The translations under genes and the position numbers were made by a program. This document shows positions 28,103-36,554 of a stretch of DNA of 64,000 bases, in pieces. Within the stretch, counting starts at the first letter, position 1; every line of letters begins with the position of its first letter. Under the pieces are notes generated by a model that made no database searches, was not told the DNA's origin, and saw only the letters and a program-made list of their open reading frames with translations. Source of the stretch: an uncultured Clostridia bacterium (GTDB taxonomy: Bacteria; Bacillota; Clostridia; UMGS1883); assembly GCA_934454525.1 (NCBI GenBank), contig CAKSFM010000001.1, forward strand, positions 179,683 to 243,682, read 5' to 3'.

Positions 28103-28152
28103 AATGAGGACTGCACCGAAATGATAGTTCATTTCGGTGCAGTCCTCATTTT
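28101..28152. terminator. Bidirectional terminator between ttcA-like and ABC operon
   Basis: A perfect 24-bp stem (28101-28124 with 28129-28152, loop TAGT) with A4/T4 ends. On the minus side it contains the last bases of the ABC ATPase gene at 28151-28152. Confidence 0.92.
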
Positions 28153-28888
28153 ATGCATTCATAAATCTTGAAAGGAAAGCCTTTGTTTCCGGTCTCTGCG
28201 GATTTGTGAATATCTGCTGCGGAGTTCCCTCCTCGCAGATGACGCCGTTGTTCATATAAATAACATGATTCGAAACATCGCGCGCAAATGCCATTTCATG
28301 CGTTACAATAATCATTGTAATGCCCTCCCTGGCAATATTTTTCATAACCTCCAGAACTTCGCCCACCATCTGAGGGTCAAGCGCCGATGTCGGCTCGTCG
28401 AAAAGTATAACGTCAGGCTCCATCGCAAGTGCGCGCGCGATTGCAACCCTCTGCTTCTGTCCGCCGGAAAGCTGCCGCGGTTTTGCATTGATATATGGCG
28501 CCATTCCAACCTTTTCAAGATAAAACATGGCTTCCTTTTTCGCTGTTTCGCGGTCAAGCTTTAAAACCTTGCGCTGCCCTATCATGCAGTTTTTCAGCAC
28601 CGTCATATTCTCAAAAAGGTTGAAGCTCTGAAAAACCATTTCAACCTTTGCTCTGTATGCAGGAATATTCTTCGTTTCAAGAATATTCTCACCTTTGTAA
28701 ATTATTTCTCCGCCGGTAGGCTCTTCAAGCAGATTGATGCAGCGCAGCATTGTGGATTTTCCCGAACCCGATGACCCGATAATGCATGTAACATCGCCGG
28801 TGTTAACGGAAAAGCTTATATCCTTAAGCACTGTGTTTTCGCCGAAATCTTTCTTTAATCCGCTGACGGTAATTATTTTTTCAGGCAT
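28151..28888 (-). CDS. Polar amino-acid ABC transporter ATPase (riboswitch-controlled)
   Basis: 245 residues, GlnQ-like. Walker A GSSGSGKST, Q-loop VFQSFNLFENMTV, signature LSGGQKQRVAIARAL, Walker B VILFDEPTSALDP and switch His in IIVTHEM. Supplies energy to the import of a polar amino acid. Third gene of the operon after the binding protein and permease, and its start lies directly after the permease stop. A lysine riboswitch heads the operon, so lysine is the likely substrate. Confidence 0.95.
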   Translation of the reverse strand: MPEKIITVSGLKKDFGENTVLKDISFSVNTGDVTCIIGSSGSGKSTMLRCINLLEEPTGGEIIYKGENILETKNIPAYRAKVEMVFQSFNLFENMTVLKNCMIGQRKVLKLDRETAKKEAMFYLEKVGMAPYINAKPRQLSGGQKQRVAIARALAMEPDVILFDEPTSALDPQMVGEVLEVMKNIAREGITMIIVTHEMAFARDVSNHVIYMNNGVICEEGTPQQIFTNPQRPETKAFLSRFMNA

Positions 28889-29656
28889 TTATTTAACCTC
28901 CTCCGCCGTAAAGTGCGCATCGGGCATTGTTGACGAATGGTGAATAATGTAGGATGACGGTCCGTCAATTCTGTGCTCGATGTATTTGAGTATGCGCGTT
29001 ATCGTAAATGTGAGAATAAAGTAAATCACACACGCAATAACGTATGTTTCGAAAATTGCCCATGTCATTTTCGAAATCTTTGCAGTGAAGAAGTAAAGCT
29101 CCGTCACGCCGATTACATTCAGCACCGAGGTATCCTTAATGTTGATAACAAATTCGTTGCTGATTGCCGGAAGAATATTTCGCATTGTCTGCGGAACGAT
29201 AACGTTTATCATCGTCTGCCAATGGTTCATTCCGATTGAGTACGCACCCTCGAACTGCCCCTTGTCAATGGAAATAATTCCGCCGCGCACAATTTCAGCC
29301 ATGTATGCGCCTGTGTTAATCGACACGATGAAAATACCCGCCGGAATAAGCGGCAGTGTATTTCCGTCGTTCATGAATGCATATCCCCAAAAGATAACCA
29401 TTGACTGAACCATCATGGGAGTTCCGCGGAAAACTTCAACATATATGCTGATGATTATGTTTACAAGCTTTAAAACAAATCTGACAACAGGATTTTTTGA
29501 CTGCGGAATCGTGCGCACAATTCCCGTTATAAGTCCGATCACAAGTCCGATGATTGTTCCGGCAAGGGCAATCATCATTGTGAAGCCGATGCCCTGCAGA
29601 AAAAATCCGTGATATTTGCGGATAATATCGAAAATTTCGTTAATAAAATCTATCAT
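28889..29656 (-). CDS. Amino-acid ABC transporter permease (riboswitch-controlled)
   Basis: 255 residues with five or more hydrophobic spans and the HisM/GlnP-type coupling loop EIVRGGIISIDKGQFEGAYSIG. It forms the membrane channel with the neighbouring ATPase and binding protein. The stop codon touches the start of the ATPase gene. Substrate inferred as lysine from the leader. Confidence 0.94.
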   Translation of the reverse strand: MIDFINEIFDIIRKYHGFFLQGIGFTMMIALAGTIIGLVIGLITGIVRTIPQSKNPVVRFVLKLVNIIISIYVEVFRGTPMMVQSMVIFWGYAFMNDGNTLPLIPAGIFIVSINTGAYMAEIVRGGIISIDKGQFEGAYSIGMNHWQTMINVIVPQTMRNILPAISNEFVINIKDTSVLNVIGVTELYFFTAKISKMTWAIFETYVIACVIYFILTFTITRILKYIEHRIDGPSSYIIHHSSTMPDAHFTAEEVK

Positions 29657-29675
29657 GATAACCTACCCGTTACTT

Positions 29676-30518
29676 TTATTCTTCAGACGGAGAAATTTTA
29701 ACCATTTCTGCCATCAGCTCTCTCTGCGCATCGGTATCGAGATCCTTAATTGCGCCGTTGATTTCATTCTTAAGCGCAGAACCTTTCTTCACACCGACTG
29801 CTATGCTGACATCGTCATCTTTAACCTTGAAGCCCGTGTCATTGTTCACAAGCGAAACATATCCGTAGGCAGGATCTGCACAAACTGCCATTGCTGTGGG
29901 TTCCTCGGCAACATAACCGTCAATCGTGCCTGCACCGAGCGCAATAAGCATTGTTGAAAAGTCTGCAAGCTCATTTACCTTGGCGCCTGTCTGTTCCTCA
30001 AGCGCCTTAAGATGAAATGTTCCCGACTGTGCGGCAATCTTCTTATCCTTAAGGTCTGCAATTGTTTTAACATCGGAAAGCGCGTCTTTCTTCGTTACGA
30101 TAACAAGATTCGATGTGTAGTAATTATCCGAGAAGTCGATTTTTTCTTTTCTTTCGTCCGTCGGACTCATTCCGGCGATAATCATGTCAAGCTTGCCCGA
30201 CTGAACACCCGGAATAAGACTGTCCCATTCGTATGAATATATTTCAAGCTCCTTGCCGAGTGCATCGGCAATTTTTTTCGCAATCTGAACATCATAGCCG
30301 TTGGTGTACATATTGGCAACGTTCTTTATCGGAACAGCGCCGTTTGAATCGTCAGCCTGCGACCAGTTGTAAGGCGCGTAGTTACATTCCATGCCGACCG
30401 CAAGAACATTTTTCGGCTTAGCGCCGGAGCTTTTCTTTTCTTCCGTTTTCTTCGAGCCGCAGCCGCCCAGCGTGATGAGTGATGCCGCAACAAGCAAAAC
30501 CGATAATAATTTTTTCAT
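29676..30518 (-). CDS. Amino-acid ABC transporter binding lipoprotein (likely lysine)
   Basis: 280 residues from the ATG at 30518 (AAAGGCGG upstream). A lipoprotein signal with lipobox LGGC puts Cys near residue 20. The body is a type-II periplasmic-binding fold of the polar amino-acid family (CNYAPYNWSQ, GYDVQIAKKIADALGKE, IIAGMSPTDERKEKIDFSDNYY). It delivers the substrate to the permease. First gene behind the lysine riboswitch, which gives the substrate assignment. Confidence 0.92.
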   Translation of the reverse strand: MKKLLSVLLVAASLITLGGCGSKKTEEKKSSGAKPKNVLAVGMECNYAPYNWSQADDSNGAVPIKNVANMYTNGYDVQIAKKIADALGKELEIYSYEWDSLIPGVQSGKLDMIIAGMSPTDERKEKIDFSDNYYTSNLVIVTKKDALSDVKTIADLKDKKIAAQSGTFHLKALEEQTGAKVNELADFSTMLIALGAGTIDGYVAEEPTAMAVCADPAYGYVSLVNNDTGFKVKDDDVSIAVGVKKGSALKNEINGAIKDLDTDAQRELMAEMVKISPSEE

Positions 30519-30564
30519 AGGTATCAACCGCCTTTATTAATATTTTTAACAAACAGAAAAAACA

Positions 30565-30800
30565 GACCGTGTACGCTGCCCAAGTCAAACGTACACGGTC
30601 CTGAAATACACCGAATATACATCAAACCACGGATAGCGCTCCACAAAAGTGACAGTCTGCCGCATATTCTGCTGCAGCCCAACACACGGGGTTAAGGCAA
30701 TGCCCGTATGTTTCGGCGGCGTTTCCTTTCGCCCGGTTCTGACTTGCCTGCCCTTGTGAACCGTGCTACTGATAAGCACCGCGCCTCTACCATTAGTTGT
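30565..30800 (-). ncRNA. Lysine riboswitch (L-box) with terminator
   Basis: Read on the minus strand, the leader carries the L-box landmarks in order: GGTAGAGGCGCGG, AGTAGC, GGGCGAAAGGAAACGCC and GCCGAAAC. It is followed by a terminator of 11 bp (30565-30575 with 30590-30600) and a T6 run. In this class lysine binding favours termination. It precedes the binding-protein gene by about 50 nt, so the whole ABC operon should be shut off when lysine is plentiful. Confidence 0.9.
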
Positions 30801-30832
30801 TGTTTTTACATGTTTATTAATTTGTTTTGTGT

Positions 30833-30861
30833 ATTATCTCACGTTTTATCCGAAATGTCAA
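30833..30861 (-). promoter_or_regulatory. sigma-A promoter of the lysine riboswitch operon
   Basis: On the minus strand TTGACA (30856-30861) and GATAAT (30833-30838), spacing 17 bp. Confidence 0.82.
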
Positions 30862-30907
30862 TACACAAATATTGCTTTTTTTAAAATTTTTTTAATGTTT
30901 TGCGTTT

Positions 30908-31064
30908 AAGCAGATGTGTTAATATCCGAACCCGCTCAAACAGGCTGAAAATCGTCTTTTTCTGTGTTGTCGGGCTTGATATTGTCGCCTTGCAAATCCC
31001 GAAAAAACAGCTGAGCGGAAATTTAACAAGCATTGGGCGCATGAGGTTCGAGTCTGTTATGCCT
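30908..31064. repeat. Dispersed repeat, copy A, order X then Y
   Basis: Block X (30908-30982, starting AAGCAGATGTGTTAATATCC) is followed after 4 bases by block Y (30987-31064, ending in TTCGAGTCTGTTATGCCT). Both blocks recur nearly identically at 61758-61909 but in the order Y-X. No convincing coding content. It lies in the spacer between the riboswitch promoter and the ruvB end. Confidence 0.88.
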
Positions 31065-31071
31065 GTGATAC

Positions 31072-32103
31072 CTATATAAGCCGCATCTGATCGGACTGCC
31101 CGCCGCCGTATTCAAAACCGTAGTGTTCATATGCAAGGCGTGTGGCGCACCTGCCGCGCGGAGTTCTGTTGATATATCCGAGCTGAAGCAGATACGGTTC
31201 GTATACATCCTCTATTGCGGACGAATCCTCTCCGATTGTTGCTGCGAGCGTATCCAGACCGACAGGTCCTCCGCCGAAATTCACAATTATGGAGGTCATC
31301 ATCTTTCTGTCGGTTGCGTCAAGTCCGAGCTTATCAATTTCAAGCATGGCAAGCGCTTCATCGGCAACTTTTTTGGTTATTCTGCCATCGGCGCGAACCT
31401 GCGCATAATCGCGCACACGGCGGAGCAGACGGTTTGCGATTCGGGGTGTTCCGCGCGAACGCGATGCGATTTCCGCCGCGCCCTCTGGTGCGATATCGAT
31501 ATTCATAATGCCTGCGCTGCGCGTTACGATTGTCATAAGGTCATCGGTATTATAAAGCTCCAGCCGGGAAATAACACCGAAGCGGTCACGCAGCGGAGCG
31601 GACAAAAGTCCGGCGCGCGTTGTTGCTCCCACAAGTGTGAACGGAGGCAGACTCAGCCTTACAGACTGCGCACTCGGGCCTTTTCCGATGATTATATCGA
31701 GCGAAAAATCCTCCATCGCCGGATAAAGAATTTCCTCAACCGAGCGTGAAAGGCGGTGGATCTCGTCTATAAAAAGCACATCCTGCGGACCGAGATTTGT
31801 CAGTATCGCCGCAAGATCCATCGGTTTTTCGATTGCGGGGCCGCTCGTAACACGGATATTGACGCCCATTTCGTTTGCAATTATCGCAGCAAGTGTTGTT
31901 TTTCCCAGACCGGGAGGGCCATAGAGCAGGCAATGGTCAAGCGCTTCCTTTCGCGCAAGCGCTGCATCGATATATATTCTCAGGCTTTCCTTTACCTTGC
32001 TTTGTCCGATATATTCCTCCATGGTTTTCGGACGGATAGTATGCTCAAGCTCATTATCGCCCTCAAGCTGCCGGGTTGAGATTATGCGTTCATCAAATTC
32101 CAT
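31072..32103 (-). CDS. ruvB: Holliday junction DNA helicase RuvB
   Basis: 343 residues, full length. Walker A GPPGLGKTTLA, Walker B VLFIDEIHRLS, sensor GATTRAGLLSAPLRDRFG and C-terminal winged helix (PRGRCATRLAYEHYG). With RuvA it drives branch migration of Holliday junctions. AAGGAGA ribosome site; overlaps ruvA by 11 bp. Last gene of the trmR-trhP-ruvCAB run. Confidence 0.98.
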   Translation of the reverse strand: MEFDERIISTRQLEGDNELEHTIRPKTMEEYIGQSKVKESLRIYIDAALARKEALDHCLLYGPPGLGKTTLAAIIANEMGVNIRVTSGPAIEKPMDLAAILTNLGPQDVLFIDEIHRLSRSVEEILYPAMEDFSLDIIIGKGPSAQSVRLSLPPFTLVGATTRAGLLSAPLRDRFGVISRLELYNTDDLMTIVTRSAGIMNIDIAPEGAAEIASRSRGTPRIANRLLRRVRDYAQVRADGRITKKVADEALAMLEIDKLGLDATDRKMMTSIIVNFGGGPVGLDTLAATIGEDSSAIEDVYEPYLLQLGYINRTPRGRCATRLAYEHYGFEYGGGQSDQMRLI

Positions 32104-32698
32104 CAGCCATTCTCCTTAACGCTTCTTTTATAATGTCCTCAACGGAAAGGTTTGCAGTGTCAATCTGCATAACTGTTTTTTGCGCGGCAGACGGAGAAGC
32201 GCCGAGTGCAATAAGCACGTTGACAGCTTCCGTGTCGGCGCGGAGCGCGGTTCGCGGAGCAGCGCCCGGTGTTCCGAAGCTTTGCACTGCGTCCGCAGTT
32301 TCAATCTTGCCTTTAAGTTCAAGAATAATTCTTTGAGCCATCTTCGTGCCGACGCCCGGCGCGCGAGTGATTGCCTTAACATCCTCGGAAATAATCGCAA
32401 GCGCCAGATCCTCCGGCGAGAGCGTTCCCAAAAGTGCAAGCGCAGCCTTAGGACCCACGCCCGATATTGCAATCAGTTTGTTAAAGTAAACAAGTGCGCC
32501 GCGGTCAAGAAAGCCGTAAAGCTCAGGCTGTTCATCACGCACATGAAAATATGTGTGAACCGTGACGGCTTCGCCGATCCCTCCTGTCGAGGCAATTTCC
32601 GACGGCGGCATAAAAATACTGTAGCCGATACCGCCGACATCGACAACCATATTGTTTTCATTTTTGACGGCAATTGTGCCGCTTATGTAAGAAATCAT
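32093..32698 (-). CDS. ruvA: Holliday junction DNA-binding protein RuvA
   Basis: 201 residues. N-terminal OB fold (MISYISGTIAVKNENNMVVD), helix-hairpin-helix motifs around ISGVGPKAALALLG and APGVGTKMAQRIILELKGK, and the RuvB-contacting C-terminal domain. Start overlaps the ruvC stop (ATGA) and stop overlaps the ruvB start. Confidence 0.98.
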   Translation of the reverse strand: MISYISGTIAVKNENNMVVDVGGIGYSIFMPPSEIASTGGIGEAVTVHTYFHVRDEQPELYGFLDRGALVYFNKLIAISGVGPKAALALLGTLSPEDLALAIISEDVKAITRAPGVGTKMAQRIILELKGKIETADAVQSFGTPGAAPRTALRADTEAVNVLIALGASPSAAQKTVMQIDTANLSVEDIIKEALRRMADGI

Positions 32699-33198
32699 AG
32701 TTTACCGCCTTTCAGAATATCGTTATACCGCACGGAATTTCCGTGACAGACGGCAATTGCAAGTGCGTCCGCAACATCATCCGGCTTCGGTATTCCGCTC
32801 AGTCCGAGCATGGATTTCATCATCTGCTGAATCTGCATTTTTGACGCTCGCCCATACCCCGTGAGCGCCTGTTTAACCTGCAGGGGGGTGTATTCGTAAA
32901 TCGGAACGCCGCTCTCCACCGCCGACAGAATTATCACGCCGCGCGCCTGCCCGACTGCAATTGCCGTTTTTGCATTATTATTGAAAAAAAGCTCCTCAAC
33001 GCTCATTGCATCGGGGCGGAAATTCGCAAACAGCAGCGTCATTTCATCATAAATCGTTTTCAGCCGGTTTTCAAGCGGTGTGTGCGCCGGCGTGGTAATT
33101 GCTCCGTACTCCACAGTGGAATAGCGGTTCCCGTTTTTATCAACAACTCCGAAGCCGACAATCGCAATGCCCGGGTCAATGCCGAGAATCCGCATCAT
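32695..33198 (-). CDS. ruvC: Crossover junction endodeoxyribonuclease RuvC
   Basis: 167 residues. Catalytic acidic residues sit in GIDPGIAIVG, SVEELFFNNN and the late PDDVADALAIAVCH. It cuts Holliday junctions held by RuvAB. GAGGGCGG ribosome site; a second Met three bases on is an alternative start. It overlaps trhP and ruvA by four bases each. Confidence 0.97.
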   Translation of the reverse strand: MMRILGIDPGIAIVGFGVVDKNGNRYSTVEYGAITTPAHTPLENRLKTIYDEMTLLFANFRPDAMSVEELFFNNNAKTAIAVGQARGVIILSAVESGVPIYEYTPLQVKQALTGYGRASKMQIQQMMKSMLGLSGIPKPDDVADALAIAVCHGNSVRYNDILKGGKL

Positions 33199-34421
33199 TC
33201 CGCCCTCTTTCTTATCATTGCATCCTTTTCGACAGGCTGCTCCGTTTTTATATAAAGCGTCATCGCCGCATGGTTTGCAACCTCAATCGGCATATGTTCT
33301 TCGTTTGTCATTTCCGTTATCTTCTGCGTGAAAAATGGTTTTCCGGGGCGCATTATCTCAACTTCATCCCCGATAAATATGCGGTTCCTCTGCGCAACTT
33401 TCGCAATTCCCGTTTTCTCGTCATAATCCTCAACAATGCCGACAATATCATAATCACGGATATATGAGCTTGAACCGTAAATCTGTGCCCCTGCCGGCGG
33501 AATTCCGAAAAAGAACCCCGTATAATAATCGCGGTGACTGACCTTACACACCTCGTCAAGCCATGCCGGATTAAATTTATAATTCGCCGGGTCATCGTAA
33601 TATGCGTCAATCGCGGCGCGGTATGCCGCAACAATTGTTGCAACATAGTATTCGCTCTTCACTCTGCCCTCTATTTTGAGCGAGCTTACGCCGCAGGCTG
33701 CAAGCTCCGGAATGTGTTCAATCATGCATAAATCCTTTGAATTCATGATAAATGTACCGCGCTCGTTTTCAAACACCGGCATATATTCGCCGGGGCGTTT
33801 TTCCTCCATCAATGCGTATTGCCATCTGCAGGGATGGCTACATGCACCGTAATTGCTGTCACGCGCGGTCATGTAATTGCTGAGCAGGCATCTGCCCGAA
33901 TACGAAACGCACATCGCCCCGTGCATAAATATTTCAAGCTCACAGCCGTTTCGGATATTGTCACGGATTTCGCGTATTTCCGAAAGCGACATTTCGCGCG
34001 CAAGCACAACGCGCCTTGCTCCGAGCCTGTGCCACATATCAACCGTTTTGTAATTGGTGTTGTTCGCCTGAGTGCTGATATGAATTTCAAGATGCGGAGC
34101 AGCTTCCCGGCATATGCTGAACGCACCGAGATCCGAAACGAGCACAGCATCCGCCCCAAGCTCATATATTTCGCGGAAATACCTCTCCATTTCCGCAAGG
34201 TCGCGGTTGTGCGGGATAATATTAGCCGTGATATATACCTTTTTGCCCATATCGTGCGCAAATCTTATCCCCTCTGCCATTTCGGCATGCGTAAAATTAT
34301 CGGCGGCGGTGCGCAGGGAAAACGATTCTCCGCCGATATAAACCGCGTCCGCCCCGTATTTCAGCGCAATTTTCAGCTTATATAAATTTCCGGCAGGCGC
34401 CAGAAGTTCAGGTTTATTCAT
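33195..34421 (-). CDS. U32 family tRNA hydroxylation protein TrhP-like
   Basis: 408 residues from the ATG at 34421 (AAAGGA upstream). U32-peptidase family signature: LLAPAGNLYKLKIALKYGADAVYIGG and EIFMHGAMCVSYSGRC, with the conserved cysteines of the YegQ/YrrN-O subfamily. TrhP proteins make 5-hydroxyuridine at tRNA position 34 with prephenate. Its placement right after trmR, whose product methylates ho5U, supports the assignment over a peptidase. Bacillus carries two such genes after yrrM, here only one is seen. Confidence 0.85.
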   Translation of the reverse strand: MNKPELLAPAGNLYKLKIALKYGADAVYIGGESFSLRTAADNFTHAEMAEGIRFAHDMGKKVYITANIIPHNRDLAEMERYFREIYELGADAVLVSDLGAFSICREAAPHLEIHISTQANNTNYKTVDMWHRLGARRVVLAREMSLSEIREIRDNIRNGCELEIFMHGAMCVSYSGRCLLSNYMTARDSNYGACSHPCRWQYALMEEKRPGEYMPVFENERGTFIMNSKDLCMIEHIPELAACGVSSLKIEGRVKSEYYVATIVAAYRAAIDAYYDDPANYKFNPAWLDEVCKVSHRDYYTGFFFGIPPAGAQIYGSSSYIRDYDIVGIVEDYDEKTGIAKVAQRNRIFIGDEVEIMRPGKPFFTQKITEMTNEEHMPIEVANHAAMTLYIKTEQPVEKDAMIRKRAE

Positions 34422-34432
34422 AATGTTTCCTT

Positions 34433-35062
34433 TCACTTTTTCACCGATATTGCAACGCCGTCCCCAATGGGAATTACCGCCGTTGTCAGACCCGGGTGAT
34501 TCATAATTGCTTCAAGATACGCGCGCAGCCTTTTCACAATGGTAATTTTCCGCCGCACAACGGCGTCATCATCTCCGACCATTCCCTTGTAGAGAATATC
34601 GTCCGAAAAAAGGATACCGCCGTTTTTGAGCAGCCGCATAATGTCGGGCAAAAACTGAAGATACTGCCCCTTTGCTGCGTCAAGGAAGATAAAATCAAAC
34701 TCTCCGTCAAGCCATGCAAGCACCTCTGCCGCTTCACCCTCTATAACGCGTATCTGTTTTTCTCTGCCGACCGCGAAAATATTGTCAACTGCAATCTCGG
34801 CGTGTTTTTTATAGCGTTCAACCGTTATTATTTCACTGCCCTCAGGCAGATTTTCAGCCATCAGAATGGCGCTGTAGCCAACTGCCGTGCCGATTTCAAG
34901 CACACGGCGCGGTTTGCTTGCCGCAAGCATTGTGAGAAGCAGCTGCTCTGCCTGCGGTTCGATTATCGGAGCATAACTTTCCTCACGCGCCGATTTTTCG
35001 CGCAGCTCGGCGAGAAACTTACTGCGCTTCGGTATAAGTGATTCCAAAAATTCCTGTTCCAT
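34433..35062 (-). CDS. trmR: tRNA 5-hydroxyuridine methyltransferase TrmR (YrrM-like O-methyltransferase)
   Basis: 209 residues. SAM-binding VLEIGTAVGYSAI, acidic loop ITVERY and metal-dependent O-methyltransferase motif FIFLDAAKGQY with DDILYKG. Class I family 3 O-methyltransferase. In Bacillus yrrM is next to the U32 genes and turns ho5U into mo5U; the same order here supports that role. The trhP start is 11 bp after its stop. Confidence 0.85.
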   Translation of the reverse strand: MEQEFLESLIPKRSKFLAELREKSAREESYAPIIEPQAEQLLLTMLAASKPRRVLEIGTAVGYSAILMAENLPEGSEIITVERYKKHAEIAVDNIFAVGREKQIRVIEGEAAEVLAWLDGEFDFIFLDAAKGQYLQFLPDIMRLLKNGGILFSDDILYKGMVGDDDAVVRRKITIVKRLRAYLEAIMNHPGLTTAVIPIGDGVAISVKK

Positions 35063-35070
35063 GGCTCACC

Positions 35071-35607
35071 TTAATATTGTATCTGGCGTTTAACTTCTTC
35101 CGCCTTGTCTGCACCGCGCAGCCTTGCAAGCACAGTAAATCCAAAATCCAGCGCCGCTCCCATACCATTCGCCGTTATAACGTTTCCGCTTTCGGCAACA
35201 TGCGCCTGCACAAGCTCTGCGCCGTCAAGATATTGTTCAAACCCGGGATAGCAGGTTGCCTTTTTGCCGCGGAGAAGACCCATTTTCCCGAGCACACTCG
35301 GCGCGGCGCATATCGCGCAGACAAGCTTTCCGCTGTCATATGCGCTTTGCACCGCCTCTTTCACAAACACGCTTGCGTCAAGGTTCTGTGTTCCGGCGCC
35401 GCCTCCGGGCAGAATAACAGCCTCAATGTTATCCATCGCGGCGGCTTGCGGCAGTATATCCGCTTTGACGGTTATTCCGTGAGCGCCCGTCACATATTCG
35501 CCCGTCACTCCGACGGTTTTTATCTCAATACCGCCGCGCCGCAGGATATCAAGCGGTGCCAGCGCCTCCGTTTCTTCAAATCCGTCTGCAAGAAAAATGT
35601 ACACCAT
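35071..35607 (-). CDS. DJ-1/PfpI family protein
   Basis: 178 residues of the YajL/ThiJ type: FLADGFEETEALAPLDILRR, ILPGGGAGTQNL and the nucleophile-elbow cysteine in VCAICAAPSVLG. Such proteins are linked to protein or metabolite deglycation and stress protection, but the real substrate is debated. It stands 8 bp before trmR and is probably co-transcribed with the ruv run. Confidence 0.9.
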   Translation of the reverse strand: MVYIFLADGFEETEALAPLDILRRGGIEIKTVGVTGEYVTGAHGITVKADILPQAAAMDNIEAVILPGGGAGTQNLDASVFVKEAVQSAYDSGKLVCAICAAPSVLGKMGLLRGKKATCYPGFEQYLDGAELVQAHVAESGNVITANGMGAALDFGFTVLARLRGADKAEEVKRQIQY

Positions 35608-35624
35608 TTTAATTCCCTCGTTTC

Positions 35625-36518
35625 CTATTCGTTTTCCTTTTCCGTAACAGTATATTTATCCACAAGCCTTACAGGGCGGTAACTTTCTTTCGCTTTCCGA
35701 AGTCCGTCAATGCCCATGTCCTCCTCACGGTTCACAAACTCGCAGTCTGCAAAGGCTTTTTCGCAGAAAAGCTTGTTAATCATCTGATATGCTCCGCGAA
35801 ACTCTTCATCGGCAAGCTCAATCTGAACAAGCGCCGTGTTTTCCGTCAGCTTTTCGCCGAACGTCATCGCTGCAATTTTTCCTCCGACACGCAGCAACGC
35901 GCCTGTTTGATTAAATTTAAAATAATTTTCAAAATATTTTTTCATTGCGCCAAGCTCAAACGGGTTAAGGTTATGAGTTTTGCCCTCAACCAAACGATAT
36001 GCCTCCCGGGCACATTCCTCAAGCGTTTTCGGATTGTCAACCCATTCAAACGAATAATCATAATTCTCGGCAAAATAATTGAGATGATTCCTCTTTGCGT
36101 GAAGCTTTTTACCGGAAAGCGTTCTCAGGCTTTCCGCCGAATACATATAATCGGCACAGTCGCGGTCATATATAAAATTAAATCTTCCGCGGAACGATTC
36201 TTCAAGCTTTTTCGCATTTTCCTCAGTCACAAGCTTGAAAATCAGGCTTTCACCGCGCGATTTTGAGTATTCATCAAGCTCGTTTATTGCTGCGGTCAAA
36301 TCGCCGCTTCCTATCGGAAACAGATAAGACGGCATTTTCCCGTCAATTTCAAACCGCAGGAACAAAAACTCCCCGTTATCGGCAATTTTGAGGTGGTAAT
36401 ATTCATCCCAGATAAACACCGTTGCAAACGCTCCCTCCGAAGCATCGGTAATATCGCTGCATCTGTATCGGTCAAAAACAGATTTATCCTCCGCACAGAT
36501 ACTTCTGAAATTCAGCAT
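35625..36518 (-). CDS. DUF2156 (GNAT-like) protein
   Basis: 297 residues. The DUF2156 pattern is seen in FIWDEYYHLKIADNGEFLFLR, KLHAKRNHLNYF and REEDMGIDGLRKAKESYRP. This family is related to the aminoacyl-transferase domain of MprF, which adds lysine to phosphatidylglycerol, but no membrane part is present here, so the acceptor is unknown. AAGGAAGG ribosome site; it ends 17 bp before the DJ-1 gene. Confidence 0.85.
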   Translation of the reverse strand: MLNFRSICAEDKSVFDRYRCSDITDASEGAFATVFIWDEYYHLKIADNGEFLFLRFEIDGKMPSYLFPIGSGDLTAAINELDEYSKSRGESLIFKLVTEENAKKLEESFRGRFNFIYDRDCADYMYSAESLRTLSGKKLHAKRNHLNYFAENYDYSFEWVDNPKTLEECAREAYRLVEGKTHNLNPFELGAMKKYFENYFKFNQTGALLRVGGKIAAMTFGEKLTENTALVQIELADEEFRGAYQMINKLFCEKAFADCEFVNREEDMGIDGLRKAKESYRPVRLVDKYTVTEKENE

Positions 36519-36554
36519 TTAATCCTTCCTTTTGCTCAAATTGGTGCGCCCGTA

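Noticed and set aside
30585..30779. 64-codon frame on the minus strand
   Set aside because: It lies inside the lysine riboswitch and has no ribosome site.
31038..31064. GGTTCGAGTC in block Y as a tRNA T-arm
   Set aside because: The flanking bases do not form a T-stem and no acceptor, D or anticodon arms are present.
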